This document shows positions 1-7,648 of a stretch of 32,569 bases of DNA, piece after piece. This stretch comes from Bacteroidales bacterium UBA6366 (GTDB lineage: Bacteria > Bacteroidota > Bacteroidia > Bacteroidales > UBA932), in the NCBI GenBank assembly GCA_002438845.1, contig DJRG01000058.1, positions 1-32,569 on the forward strand, given 5' to 3'. Numbering within the stretch: position 1 is the first letter of the stretch; the number at the start of each line of letters is the position of its first letter. Both the position numbers and the translations under genes were made by a program. The notes beneath the pieces were generated by a model. It was not told the origin of the DNA. It did no database searches and saw only the letters and a list, made by a program, of their open reading frames with translations.

Positions 1-2582
1 TGAATGTGCCGCGTACTTGCTATGCTATCAATCTTGACCATGATGACAGTAAGGTTGATCCGGGGACTAACCCTAATGACTACAGTAAGTTTGCTGATTT
101 GTTCTTCGACACAGGCTACGTGAACTTCGAGACCTATGATGATGCGAGCAAGGGCAAACCGGCATCATTTACATTCTATATGCTGGAGAACCATCAGGAA
201 CCGAAAGACGAAGGGCCTGCATCCTATCAAGATAGAAGCCGGCAGAAGAAAAATCCCGATGGAACGAACGTGTCCGTTCCGGTCTCTTATGTCGTGGATG
301 GCAAGACCTACGAACGAAGCATGAGGGTCTTCGAATATGCCAACGACTTCTCGACCTATGTAATGGTCACAGGTCGTGTCACGATGAAGCTTGAGAATGA
401 TGATGCGGGGCAGGTGCTCGGAGCTGATGTCACTTATCTTATTCATCTTGGCACTTGGGGCGCGACAATCAAAGACGCGAATGGTGGCACCGAAGATGAA
501 TATTCCAATTTCGGAGACTACGGAATCGAACGCAACACTATCTACGACTACACTGTCACCGTCAATTCTGTTAATAATATTCGTGTCGAGGTAGAGACTT
601 CAAAAGGAGATGTCTCTAAAGTCGAGGAGAAGCAGCCGGGAGCTATGGGCTCCGTGACCATCGCCCGCGAGGAGATCGCCTTATGTGACGCCCACTACGA
701 ATCTAAAACGCTTACTTTCCATCTTGCCAACTTTTTTGATGGAGGGGTTGAGCTTGATTCGGAGGGTTATGTCCAAAATAAGGAAAGGTGCGTGGCAGAC
801 AAACTGACTTGGGAGGTAAACACTCCATTTAGCATCGGGGGGCCGAGAGTTATTGAGGGAATCGACTACTCTGATGATTTGGACTATAAATGGGTGAATT
901 TCAGACTGAATAAGAAAGAGAATGACGGTACATATTCTTCCGCTAGGCGAAAGTTTCTTGATCCCGTCAAGTATCCTTTTGAGAGTTCGACCGAATGGCG
1001 GAATGGCTCAATAGCACGAGAGAACGGTGGTAATAAGGAAGGTGACGGCACTGATGGCCTTAGCGGTCGCCACAATGATGGTGTGTTCGACATCATCTCT
1101 CTTGTCAAGTACATGAAGGAGCAGGTGAACAAGTACCTTGAGAGTCCGGCAACCTCCGATTTCGACCAAGGGTACGAAGATGGCAAGTTGAGCCCGAAAA
1201 TCTGCGTCACAGCCTTTGTCAATGAATATTACTACGAGGCTCATCCGCTGACCGGTGCGAAATCCACCACCCTGTGGAAAAAGTTCGTCAACCAGCCAGA
1301 CCGCTCCGTCCACATCCTCTGCAACTCCGAGATCAGCAAAGACCTCGAATCCCGCGCCACCGGCTCCGTAGTAACAATCCAGCAGCACGCCATTCAGTGC
1401 ATCTACAACACCGACGAGTCCTACACCTCCCTCCAGACCGCCTGGGGCACCGAATACACTGACGAGTTCTCGGATAAAGTCAAAACGTATAACACAAGTG
1501 CTTACGACTACAGTGGCAGTGACGGCAACTCCTCCCAAGAGAACGGTCTTTTGAACTCTTTGTATGAGTGGGGGCTATGTCGCAGAGGTTCATTCACTAA
1601 GGATGAAAAATGGGGAAAATATATGGAATTTCAGGTTCCGAATTCGACCCCACAAATGAATGATAGTTATAAATCCCTCCGCTATTTGTGCATGTCGCGA
1701 AACCGCGACAACAACGGAGACGGCAAGATTGACGCAAGTGAGATGCGTTGGTACTTGGCTTCAATCCGACAGCTTATCGGCCTCTATGTCGGAGATGGCC
1801 TCTTGAACCAGAACTCCCGTTTGTACTACCGTACATCGAGCCAACGTGCGTCTATATATGAGAACGTCTGGAGGCAACATGTCATTTCCAGCACGAAATA
1901 TGTTAGTAGTGACCCAAATAAACCTAAATTGGAACCTACATTGGTTTGGGCTGAGGAGGGTATTGCTACAGGGCATCTTTCAGCATATGCGAATAAATTA
2001 AATGAGTACTCGATTAGGTGTGTCCGAAATCTCGGAATGGTTTTGCCTGACAATCCGTCAAGTAGTGATTTGAATAGTAAGTACGATCCTTGGGTAACTG
2101 TTAGTGGAAGTAATACTGAATCTGATCCATATGTTGTGACATGTACAAACCTTAATCAGAATGCTCTTCGTTATTATACTTCAAGGGAACTGGAGTACGC
2201 TGGCAATGAATCTGAACAGAATCGCCTTTATAAGAAATTTGAAGTTTGTTATCAATCAAAATCTCACTCAGTCAAGAATTTTCAGACTATTAATGACGAA
2301 GTTACGAAAATAGGTTCTTCTTCTAAAGCCGGTTATTGTCCTGATGGTTATCGACTGCCGAATCAGCTTGAATTGGCCATGATGAGGTTTTATTGCAATG
2401 GTGTTTCTAAAGGGTCTGTGTCTCGTACGTATTGGAGTATGGGTGTAGTACCAGGTACCTATGGTCCCTATGGGAAAGACAATGGAAGTAAATACGGTTT
2501 TGTAGATGATGGGAATATTACATTGTGGACAGGTGCTGAACCAGACTCTCAGCGCTGCGTCCGCGACATCCGTGTAGACTAG
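1..2582 (+). CDS. DUF4906-type fimbrial protein, 5' end outside the window
   Basis: The frame is open to the left edge, so the gene is 5'-truncated; a GTG at position 6 is probably an internal Val codon. About 860 codons are visible. The protein matches the C-terminal three quarters of the complete protein at 20903-24283: the first visible residues (NVPR) align with NLPK near residue 260 there, and both share a FYMLEN block, a TGSVVTI block followed by an AWG motif, and an MRWY/VRWY block. Just before that last block lies DNNGDGKIDASE (codons 1707-1742), a textbook EF-hand calcium loop. The C-terminus has CPDGYRLPN and ends with RCVRD, as in C-type-lectin-like FISUMP/SUMF1-related domains. 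By family it should be a surface-exposed pilus component, possibly a tip or adhesin (inference). It is probably the last gene of a fimbrial operon lying mostly left of the window. GC drops from about 57% near 1261-1440 to about 40% after 1920. Confidence 0.8.
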   Translation, partial: NVPRTCYAINLDHDDSKVDPGTNPNDYSKFADLFFDTGYVNFETYDDASKGKPASFTFYMLENHQEPKDEGPASYQDRSRQKKNPDGTNVSVPVSYVVDGKTYERSMRVFEYANDFSTYVMVTGRVTMKLENDDAGQVLGADVTYLIHLGTWGATIKDANGGTEDEYSNFGDYGIERNTIYDYTVTVNSVNNIRVEVETSKGDVSKVEEKQPGAMGSVTIAREEIALCDAHYESKTLTFHLANFFDGGVELDSEGYVQNKERCVADKLTWEVNTPFSIGGPRVIEGIDYSDDLDYKWVNFRLNKKENDGTYSSARRKFLDPVKYPFESSTEWRNGSIARENGGNKEGDGTDGLSGRHNDGVFDIISLVKYMKEQVNKYLESPATSDFDQGYEDGKLSPKICVTAFVNEYYYEAHPLTGAKSTTLWKKFVNQPDRSVHILCNSEISKDLESRATGSVVTIQQHAIQCIYNTDESYTSLQTAWGTEYTDEFSDKVKTYNTSAYDYSGSDGNSSQENGLLNSLYEWGLCRRGSFTKDEKWGKYMEFQVPNSTPQMNDSYKSLRYLCMSRNRDNNGDGKIDASEMRWYLASIRQLIGLYVGDGLLNQNSRLYYRTSSQRASIYENVWRQHVISSTKYVSSDPNKPKLEPTLVWAEEGIATGHLSAYANKLNEYSIRCVRNLGMVLPDNPSSSDLNSKYDPWVTVSGSNTESDPYVVTCTNLNQNALRYYTSRELEYAGNESEQNRLYKKFEVCYQSKSHSVKNFQTINDEVTKIGSSSKAGYCPDGYRLPNQLELAMMRFYCNGVSKGSVSRTYWSMGVVPGTYGPYGKDNGSKYGFVDDGNITLWTGAEPDSQRCVRDIRVD

Positions 2583-3187
2583 CACTTTGCGCCCTCATCT
2601 CAGCACCGTCCTCCAGCGACGTTTTACCCACATATTGTTGCCCGACAGTGTCCGTTGACACCCTCCGGCAACGAATTCACCACTTTCTGCTCCCCAAGAG
2701 TGCACCGTGTGTTCCCACCTACTGGCCGCTGAACTTGTCGAAGCGCCCTCCCAAATGGTTCGGCAGGCTCACCAACCGTGGTTCGACAAGCTCACCAACT
2801 GGGCGGTTGAGGTCGTTGAGCCTGTCAAGGTCGGCAGTTTGCAGCTCACAGGCACAAGAGGATGCCTTTGAGTGGGCTGAGAGGCCGATTTGTGTGGCTG
2901 ACCCTATCCCTAAACAATGGGGGCAAGCACAACGACCCGCCTCTGACCGCTGCCAGAAGCACATCACCGTGCCCGTGATTTGTAAAGATCTGAAAATGAA
3001 GTGATGAAACGAATAAGGATAATACGCATACCCCTGCTCTTCGTGAAATTTTTGGTTATATCCGAAACCATTCCTATTCTTGTAGGGACCTTTGGGTTAT
3101 AACCGACATCTCAACTCCCATTAATCTACAATCCATGGAATACCAATAGGCTGACAGATAAGGTATTAGTCAAGCCATTTCCCCTTG
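2583..3187. other. Gene-poor spacer with dispersed repeats
   Basis: No convincing gene is present. Open frames here run through repeats and have no signal peptide or family resemblance. The stretch holds a repeat block at 2723-2832 and a GACCCTATCCC motif at 2900-2910 that recurs at 12143-12153. I see no clear terminator for the gene on its left. Confidence 0.6.
2723..2832. repeat. Intergenic repeat block 1 (TGAGC-TTGTCGAA family)
   Basis: Units resembling GCTGAGCYTGTCGAAGCGCC (2723-2748 and, degenerate, 2811-2832) flank two copies of the opposite orientation, GGTTCGACAAGCTCACCAAC, at about 2757-2776 (degenerate) and 2780-2799. The same units occur at 4453-4540, 11590-11734, 12011-12050, 27415-27441 and 28494-28520, always between genes. 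Confidence 0.8.
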
Positions 3188-4258
3188 CTAAAGTGTCTTT
3201 ATCCGTTCAAGTGACAGCCCTGCGACCTGTGCTATCTGCTCAATCGGCATACCGAGTGTCAGCAAAGACCGTGCGACATCTATCATGGCCGCGTCACGCC
3301 CTTCGAGTCTACCCTCGGCCTTACCTTCTGCCCTGCCTTCGAACTTGCCTTGCTCCATACCGTCTTTGAAGCCTTCCTGACGCCCCATTCGGTAGCCTTG
3401 CTGCTTCGCGCCCTCTATGTAGGGGCGCATCTCCTTCTCTGTCAACATAACACTGAAATAGTTGTCAATCTCATTGTCGTCAAGGCCGCTTACACGCATC
3501 GCCTTCTCCAACTTGCCAAACCGTTCATCATCTTTCAACCTCGACTTGGCAAAGATAGCGAAATTCATGAATATTCGGCACCATCCAGCGACTGGACTGT
3601 CATATTCATCGGTGTAGTGCATGATCCTCGGTAGTTCAAGGAGGTAGAACGAAATCTGATCGCCAAATGGCTCGGAGGTCTCTACTTCCTGAATGCGGTA
3701 ATGGTAGAGGATCTTGTCCTCAGGGGAATCCGGATGAGTGTCCTCGTAGTTCATGATGCAGATCACCTTGACAGGAGTCAAGACATACTCATCATCACCT
3801 TTCTTGACCTGCCGATTGACCAGCCTTGCGCCATAAAAGAACAGCCTGTCCCGTTGGTCGGATCTTGAAGCCTTCTGCATCTCGACAAGAATGGTCCCGG
3901 AAGGAGTCTTGCAGAGAAGGTCGAAGAGTATCCTTTTGTCATGCTCTGCGTCCTTGGCGAGTTCTGTGTTCCTGAACTCAATTGACGTGATGTTTTCCTG
4001 AAGGATGTCGTTTAGGAGGGTGATGAGCATGTCCGGGTGATTCTGGAACAGGTACTTGAATGCCCAATCACATGTCAGGTCAAGATATTCCGGTGTGGCA
4101 AGGCTTTGGGCATAGGTGTCCTTCTCTTCCTCGCTCATACCTTTGAATCTAGAGTCATTATCAATCAGTCTTCGGCAATGACGGTAGCGTTTGCGGTAGA
4201 GGTCCAGCTCGGACATTCCCTCTTGGTTAATGGCTGTTTTGGTTTCAGAGCAATTCAT
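3188..4258 (-). CDS. Rpn-family recombination-promoting nuclease / PD-(D/E)XK nuclease family putative transposase
   Basis: The product is 356 residues. The N-terminal half has the family core: LTCDWAFKYLF at residues 61-71, a nuclease-type Asp in LFDLLC (D113), and VEMQ (E126, Q128), which together give the D...ExQ signature, followed by RLFFYGARL. Residues 282-308 are rich in Gly/Glu/Arg repeats (EGRAEGKAEGRLEGRD), typical of the tail of these proteins, and the last 40 residues look like a small helical helix-turn-helix-like segment (TLGMPIEQIAQVAGLS). Family members in other bacteria are DNA endonucleases that raise recombination; in Bacteroidales they are often annotated as transposases although they rarely sit inside a complete insertion sequence. 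No terminal inverted repeats were found around this one. It stands alone on the minus strand between two fimbrial loci, with dispersed repeats on both sides. Start: ATG with charged N-terminus; no strong promoter seen upstream. Confidence 0.85.
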   Translation of the reverse strand: MNCSETKTAINQEGMSELDLYRKRYRHCRRLIDNDSRFKGMSEEEKDTYAQSLATPEYLDLTCDWAFKYLFQNHPDMLITLLNDILQENITSIEFRNTELAKDAEHDKRILFDLLCKTPSGTILVEMQKASRSDQRDRLFFYGARLVNRQVKKGDDEYVLTPVKVICIMNYEDTHPDSPEDKILYHYRIQEVETSEPFGDQISFYLLELPRIMHYTDEYDSPVAGWCRIFMNFAIFAKSRLKDDERFGKLEKAMRVSGLDDNEIDNYFSVMLTEKEMRPYIEGAKQQGYRMGRQEGFKDGMEQGKFEGRAEGKAEGRLEGRDAAMIDVARSLLTLGMPIEQIAQVAGLSLERIKTL

Positions 4259-4452
4259 AGTTCAAATAATGTTGATTGTTGGTAATATGTGGTCTCGGAA
4301 TCCCTTCCGGAACCTGCCCGCAATATCGGCATTGTAAACGTAAAAAATGAAAAGAAACACATGCAATCCAAAAGAAACGGAAATATTTTTTCTTTTCCCC
4401 CTTGATTTCAAGTTGTTTCGACAGACAGCCTTATAAAATAATCGCCATTGTA

Positions 4453-4540
4453 GCTTGGCCTGTCGAAGCGACGGCCCAAACGGTTCGACAAACTCACCAA
4501 CCAGGCGGTCGTGGTCGCTGAGCTTGTCGAAGCGCCCGTC
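4453..4540. repeat. Intergenic repeat block 2
   Basis: Degenerate unit TTGGCCTGTCGAAGCG, then GGTTCGACAAACTCACCAAC, then GGTCGCTGAGCTTGTCGAAG. The second and third are inverted relative to each other: TTCGACAAACTCA pairs with TGAGCTTGTCGAA over 13 positions with a single G-U-type exception, enclosing about 20 bases, so the block could form a hairpin. Confidence 0.8.
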
Positions 4541-4680
4541 TTGCTACCCGTCTAAGCACGTTGTCTTGAAGCGTCGGCCCGTTGAGTGAAAAGGAGCCCG
4601 CCCAAAACAGAATCCCGGTTTTGGCCCGAAAACCCCGTGCGAACTCTCGCCCCTTGAAAATCAATAGAATAAGCCCCTTC

Positions 4681-4749
4681 TTCCCGTAAAAGGAACAGCC
4701 CTTCCCGTCAGAGGAACACGATTTTTCGGCAAGTCACGTCAAAGGAACA
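4681..4749 (+). promoter_or_regulatory. Three phased direct repeats, candidate activator binding sites
   Basis: Copies are TTCCCGTAAAAGGAACA at 4681-4697, TTCCCGTCAGAGGAACA at 4702-4718 and GTCACGTCAAAGGAACA at 4733-4749. Start-to-start distances are 21 and 31 bases, close to two and three turns of DNA, so the copies would lie on one face of the helix. The first two copies also contain the dyad TTCC-N7-GGAA. The last copy ends about 42 bases before the -7 box at 4792, where an activator would be expected. The regulator is unknown. Confidence 0.5.
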
Positions 4750-4791
4750 AAAGAGAGGACGCAAAACGAGGAAAGGACGAAAGTTTGTTCG

Positions 4792-4799
4792 TATATTTG
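4792..4799 (+). promoter_or_regulatory. Candidate -7 box for fimbrial locus A
   Basis: TATATTTG matches the Bacteroidota -7 consensus TAnnTTTG. No TTTG-like -33 box stands 19-21 bases upstream, which would fit a promoter that needs an activator, perhaps through the direct repeats just upstream. Confidence 0.45.
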
Positions 4800-4934
4800 C
4801 GTCAATCAAAAACGGAATCTTGAAATTGGTCGATAGTCCTTTTGATTGCAATTCCACATGCTGGCGGAGATTGAGTTGAAAACTCGGAGACTCGGCGGCA
4901 TTGTGCGCTATGAAAATGAAATTACTTTAGATTG

Positions 4935-5717
4935 ATGAAACGTCACCTCATTTGTTGCTTCGCGGTTTTGGCGATGTCCTTTCTTGCGGTCTCCGCGCAA
5001 GAGCGAAACAATCATTCCGTAAATCGAGGCTGGTACGCCGGCCTCCGAGGTGAGATTCCGACAGGTGTCTGCACTTTCTCCTCTTTCGGCTCCGGCGATA
5101 ACGGAATCGGATGGGGAGGAGGCGTCTATGCCGGCAGGATGCTGGGTGACGTGCTTTCGGCCGAAATCTCGGCCGGCTTTGGACGTGTCGGCCTCTCGGC
5201 GAGAGACTGCTGTGTCGAAAGAGGGTACTGGCTTGGTTCGGACTGGGTGCGGTACAACGCCCCGGTAGTTGATCTCGAGGGATGGGACTATGACGATCTG
5301 GAAAGCGTCGTGTCAATCATGAAGGTGGACGCAAGACTCAACGTGAACCTCCTCGGACTCTTCGCCGGACCGGCCGCAAGGGCGTCTTCTCCCGGCCGCT
5401 GGGCCGTTGAGGTCTCTCCGGTTCTCGCCGCGACATGCTCCAAGGCCGAAATCAAGGCTTGGGTGGACGGCGTAAACTCCGAAAGGAAGAGCGTCCTCAT
5501 GGCCGACTCGAAATGGAACTTCGGGGCGGGCGGATGCCTTCAGGTGCGCTTCTCGGTGACGGAGCGGATGGATGTGGCACTGTTTTCAGAGATGCTGACG
5601 CTTGTGGGAAGCCGGTTCGATGGCGTCCCGAAGCATCAGCATGGCGCCAACCTGCTTTGGAGCAATGGGTTCAAGGCGGCGTGGACTTTCGGAAAGGATT
5701 CAGGTGTAAGAAAATAA
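4935..5717 (+). CDS. Probable outer-membrane beta-barrel protein, first gene of fimbrial locus A
   Basis: The product is 260 residues from the ATG at 4935; a TTG one codon earlier is less likely. An N-terminal Sec signal peptide is clear (charged MKRHL, hydrophobic core, cut probably after AVSA before QERNN). The mature part has the alternating pattern, glycines and aromatic residues of a small outer-membrane barrel (for example GWYAGLRGEIPTG, GGGVYAGRMLGD, KWNFGAGGCLQVRF) and ends with strand-like NGFKAAWTFG. It lies 7 bases before the FimB/Mfa2-like gene, so it is probably co-transcribed with the pilus genes. Its position matches that of the DUF3575 protein in locus B, suggesting an equivalent role as an outer-membrane partner of the pilus (inference). 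I cannot assign it to a named family; exact function unknown. Confidence 0.7.
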   Translation: MKRHLICCFAVLAMSFLAVSAQERNNHSVNRGWYAGLRGEIPTGVCTFSSFGSGDNGIGWGGGVYAGRMLGDVLSAEISAGFGRVGLSARDCCVERGYWLGSDWVRYNAPVVDLEGWDYDDLESVVSIMKVDARLNVNLLGLFAGPAARASSPGRWAVEVSPVLAATCSKAEIKAWVDGVNSERKSVLMADSKWNFGAGGCLQVRFSVTERMDVALFSEMLTLVGSRFDGVPKHQHGANLLWSNGFKAAWTFGKDSGVRK

Positions 5718-5724
5718 AAGGCCC

Positions 5725-6651
5725 ATGAGAAAGATGACAACCAGAACGAACATATTCATGAATGCCGTGGCCGCCATCCTCTTTGTGGTCTGTGTGGGTC
5801 TTTCGCTCCAGTCCTGCGGAAAGACGGTTCACTCCGATGAGAACGGCAGCGTCAGTGTCGAGCTGGTCTATGCCGACCCCGAGGACAAGGAAACCGTTGT
5901 GATTGATGACGTGAAGCTGTGGATATTCAATGATGACGGTGGTCTCGTCGGCAAGTACGGCTATGGCAAGGCTTCTGAACTGGGACTCCGGCGTTTCCAC
6001 CTGGATGACGGGCGCTATCTGTTCGTGACGGCGGTGAACCTTGAGGATCCGTTCACATATTCAGAAATCACCAAGGCGACTGACGTCGAGGGGCTTATGT
6101 TCGGCCTCAGGCTTCCGGCCGCCTCTCCTGAGCATGCCTTTTACGGCGTCACCGAAGTGCTGGTCAAGGACGATGAGAGCTCGATTGTGAGTTCGGAGAT
6201 CCGCAGGGTGCTGTCGGAACTTTCAATCGTCATGACAGGAGCGCCTGCCGGCATGAGGCTGGACGCCACGGTGCGCTGCATAGCTTCGGGAATATTCCCG
6301 GCCAGAAAGGGCTCTGACGGCGGTTATGGATTGCCGACAAAAGATGAGGTCGTCAATATTCCTCTCCCTGTCGGGACCGGGTCAGGCGGAACCGTCTCGA
6401 CCCCTGTGATGCGCCTCATGCCATCCTTCGACGGCAGTCTCGCCACTTTGATCCACCTCACTCTGACCCTTGCGGACGGCTCGATCTTAGAAAGCGACAT
6501 CGTCGCTCCGGTGATGCAGTCTTCCGGCAAGTACATCCTCACCCTTCACTACACCGAGATGCGTGCCTACATGTACGTCACCTCGTACAAGATCAGCGAC
6601 TGGGAAGAGGGCTGGGTCTTCAATGGGGAGATCCTCGATCCTCAAGAGTGA
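5725..6651 (+). CDS. FimB/Mfa2-family fimbrial anchor lipoprotein
   Basis: The product is 308 residues. The signal peptide ends in a lipobox (LQSC, lipid Cys31). The N-terminal domain has the anchor-type pattern VKLWIFNDDGGLVGKY around residues 63-78, and the C-terminal part ends with YKISDWEEGW, the V/I-x-D-W ending shared by all pilin-like proteins in this window. In P. gingivalis the FimB and Mfa2 relatives stay lipid-anchored in the outer membrane, start pilus assembly and limit its length. Consistent with this, the segment after Cys31 lacks the Thr-Arg/Lys pair that the polymerising subunits here carry. It sits 7 bases after the barrel protein gene and 76 bases before the first fimbrillin. 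A second ATG, three codons in, is possible as start and would leave the lipobox intact. Confidence 0.8.
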   Translation: MRKMTTRTNIFMNAVAAILFVVCVGLSLQSCGKTVHSDENGSVSVELVYADPEDKETVVIDDVKLWIFNDDGGLVGKYGYGKASELGLRRFHLDDGRYLFVTAVNLEDPFTYSEITKATDVEGLMFGLRLPAASPEHAFYGVTEVLVKDDESSIVSSEIRRVLSELSIVMTGAPAGMRLDATVRCIASGIFPARKGSDGGYGLPTKDEVVNIPLPVGTGSGGTVSTPVMRLMPSFDGSLATLIHLTLTLADGSILESDIVAPVMQSSGKYILTLHYTEMRAYMYVTSYKISDWEEGWVFNGEILDPQE

Positions 6652-6727
6652 ATTCAGGAATATCAAAGAGTGGGTTTATGAATATAATAACGTGTAATTG
6701 GAAATTTTATAATTAATTTAAGTAATA
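6652..6727 (+). promoter_or_regulatory. AT-rich leader before the first fimbrillin of locus A
   Basis: This 76-base gap is strongly AT-rich close to the start codon (AATTAATTTAAGTAATA just before ATG) and has no Shine-Dalgarno sequence. Such starts are typical of highly translated Bacteroidota genes. I see no convincing separate promoter. A similar gap precedes the first fimbrillin of locus B (15292-15333). Confidence 0.45.
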
Positions 6728-7648
6728 ATGAAAAGAGCAACTATCTGTCTTTCTGTCGTATGTGCGGCGATCGCCGTTTGCGGCTGCAACAAGGAAACCG
6801 GCAAAATCGAGTCTCAGCCGAAGTACATCACCGTGACCACCAACATCGGTGACATGACACGTGTCACCACAAATCAAGAGGGCTCTCAGGAGTTCTCGAC
6901 CGGAGACGAGCTCAGCATCTATGCTTGGATCGGTTCTTCCACGACCGCGCATGCCGACGCTGCGAGGGTGGTTGACAACGCCATCAACAAACTCGGCGCT
7001 GACGGAAAATGGTCATCCGATCCACAGATGCTTTGGAGAAACATGAAGGATGAGCACTATTTCATCGGCGTCTATCCTAAGAACGCGACTTCTGTCGCCG
7101 ACCTCACCTCGGCCGATTACACGATGGATGTGACCAAGCAGGAGCAGAGCGACCTTCTCATCGCCACGGAGTTCACCGGAAAGACGGCGAGCAACAAACC
7201 TGTTCCCCTCACTTTCGACCACGTGATGTCCAAGGTCGTCGTTGAGCTGTCATTCCGCAACCAGTGGGGTGGTGGTGATCCGACCGTGGAGAACGTCGTT
7301 CTAAAGAACGTGTCAAACTCGGCTAAAGTCAATTATCTGACCAAGACTGTGACCCCGGGCTCGTCAAGAGAAGCCGAATTGGTTCTCTATGTGGTTACAG
7401 CGAACAAGAAATACAACTCGATCATCATTCCTCAGGATGGAATCAACACTGTGGTTGTCAAGATCGGCGGCAAGGATTTCGTCTATACTCATAATGTGAA
7501 CGGCGCTTCAAAGAACTTCACATTCGAGAGTGGCAAGTTCACCACCATCAAGCTCATTGTTGGACGTAACCAGATTGATCTTGGCGATGTCACCATCAAT
7601 GATTGGAAGGGTGGCTCTGTGATTGAAGGCGGAGAGGCTTACGATTAA
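6728..7648 (+). CDS. Fimbrillin-family (Mfa1-like) lipoprotein, candidate shaft subunit of locus A
   Basis: The product is 306 residues with lipobox VCGC (lipid Cys20). After it come a short strand and the pair Thr44-Arg45, the expected protease site for type V pilins. The body shows the fimbrillin pattern: DELSIYAW, PQMLWRNMKDEHYFIGVYP (residues about 98-116), PVPLTFDHVMSKVVVELSF (about 158-176) and the terminal IKLIVGR...DVTINDW block. By family it is exported to the outer membrane as a lipoprotein, trimmed by an Arg/Lys protease and polymerised by strand exchange. Two traits suggest it is the major subunit: it is the first fimbrillin after the anchor gene and has the AT-rich start region of a highly translated gene. 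Its stop overlaps the next start by one base. Confidence 0.85.
   Translation: MKRATICLSVVCAAIAVCGCNKETGKIESQPKYITVTTNIGDMTRVTTNQEGSQEFSTGDELSIYAWIGSSTTAHADAARVVDNAINKLGADGKWSSDPQMLWRNMKDEHYFIGVYPKNATSVADLTSADYTMDVTKQEQSDLLIATEFTGKTASNKPVPLTFDHVMSKVVVELSFRNQWGGGDPTVENVVLKNVSNSAKVNYLTKTVTPGSSREAELVLYVVTANKKYNSIIIPQDGINTVVVKIGGKDFVYTHNVNGASKNFTFESGKFTTIKLIVGRNQIDLGDVTINDWKGGSVIEGGEAYD

Larger units (their letters stand above)
4259..4934. other. Intergenic control region between the nuclease gene and fimbrial locus A
   Basis: No gene is seen. From left to right it holds an AT-rich part upstream of the nuclease gene, a repeat block (4453-4540), three direct repeats (4681-4749), a promoter-like -7 box (4792-4799) and a leader of roughly 130 bases before the first gene of locus A. 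Confidence 0.65.

Noticed and set aside
2648..3004. Open frame of 118 codons in the spacer after the first DUF4906 gene
   Set aside because: It runs through the dispersed repeats (giving RLTNRG- and SLSLSR-like peptides), has no family resemblance and no start signal.
3188..4258. Nuclease gene as part of a complete insertion sequence
   Set aside because: No terminal inverted repeats or target-site duplication could be found around it; the nearby repeats belong to a family also found far from it.
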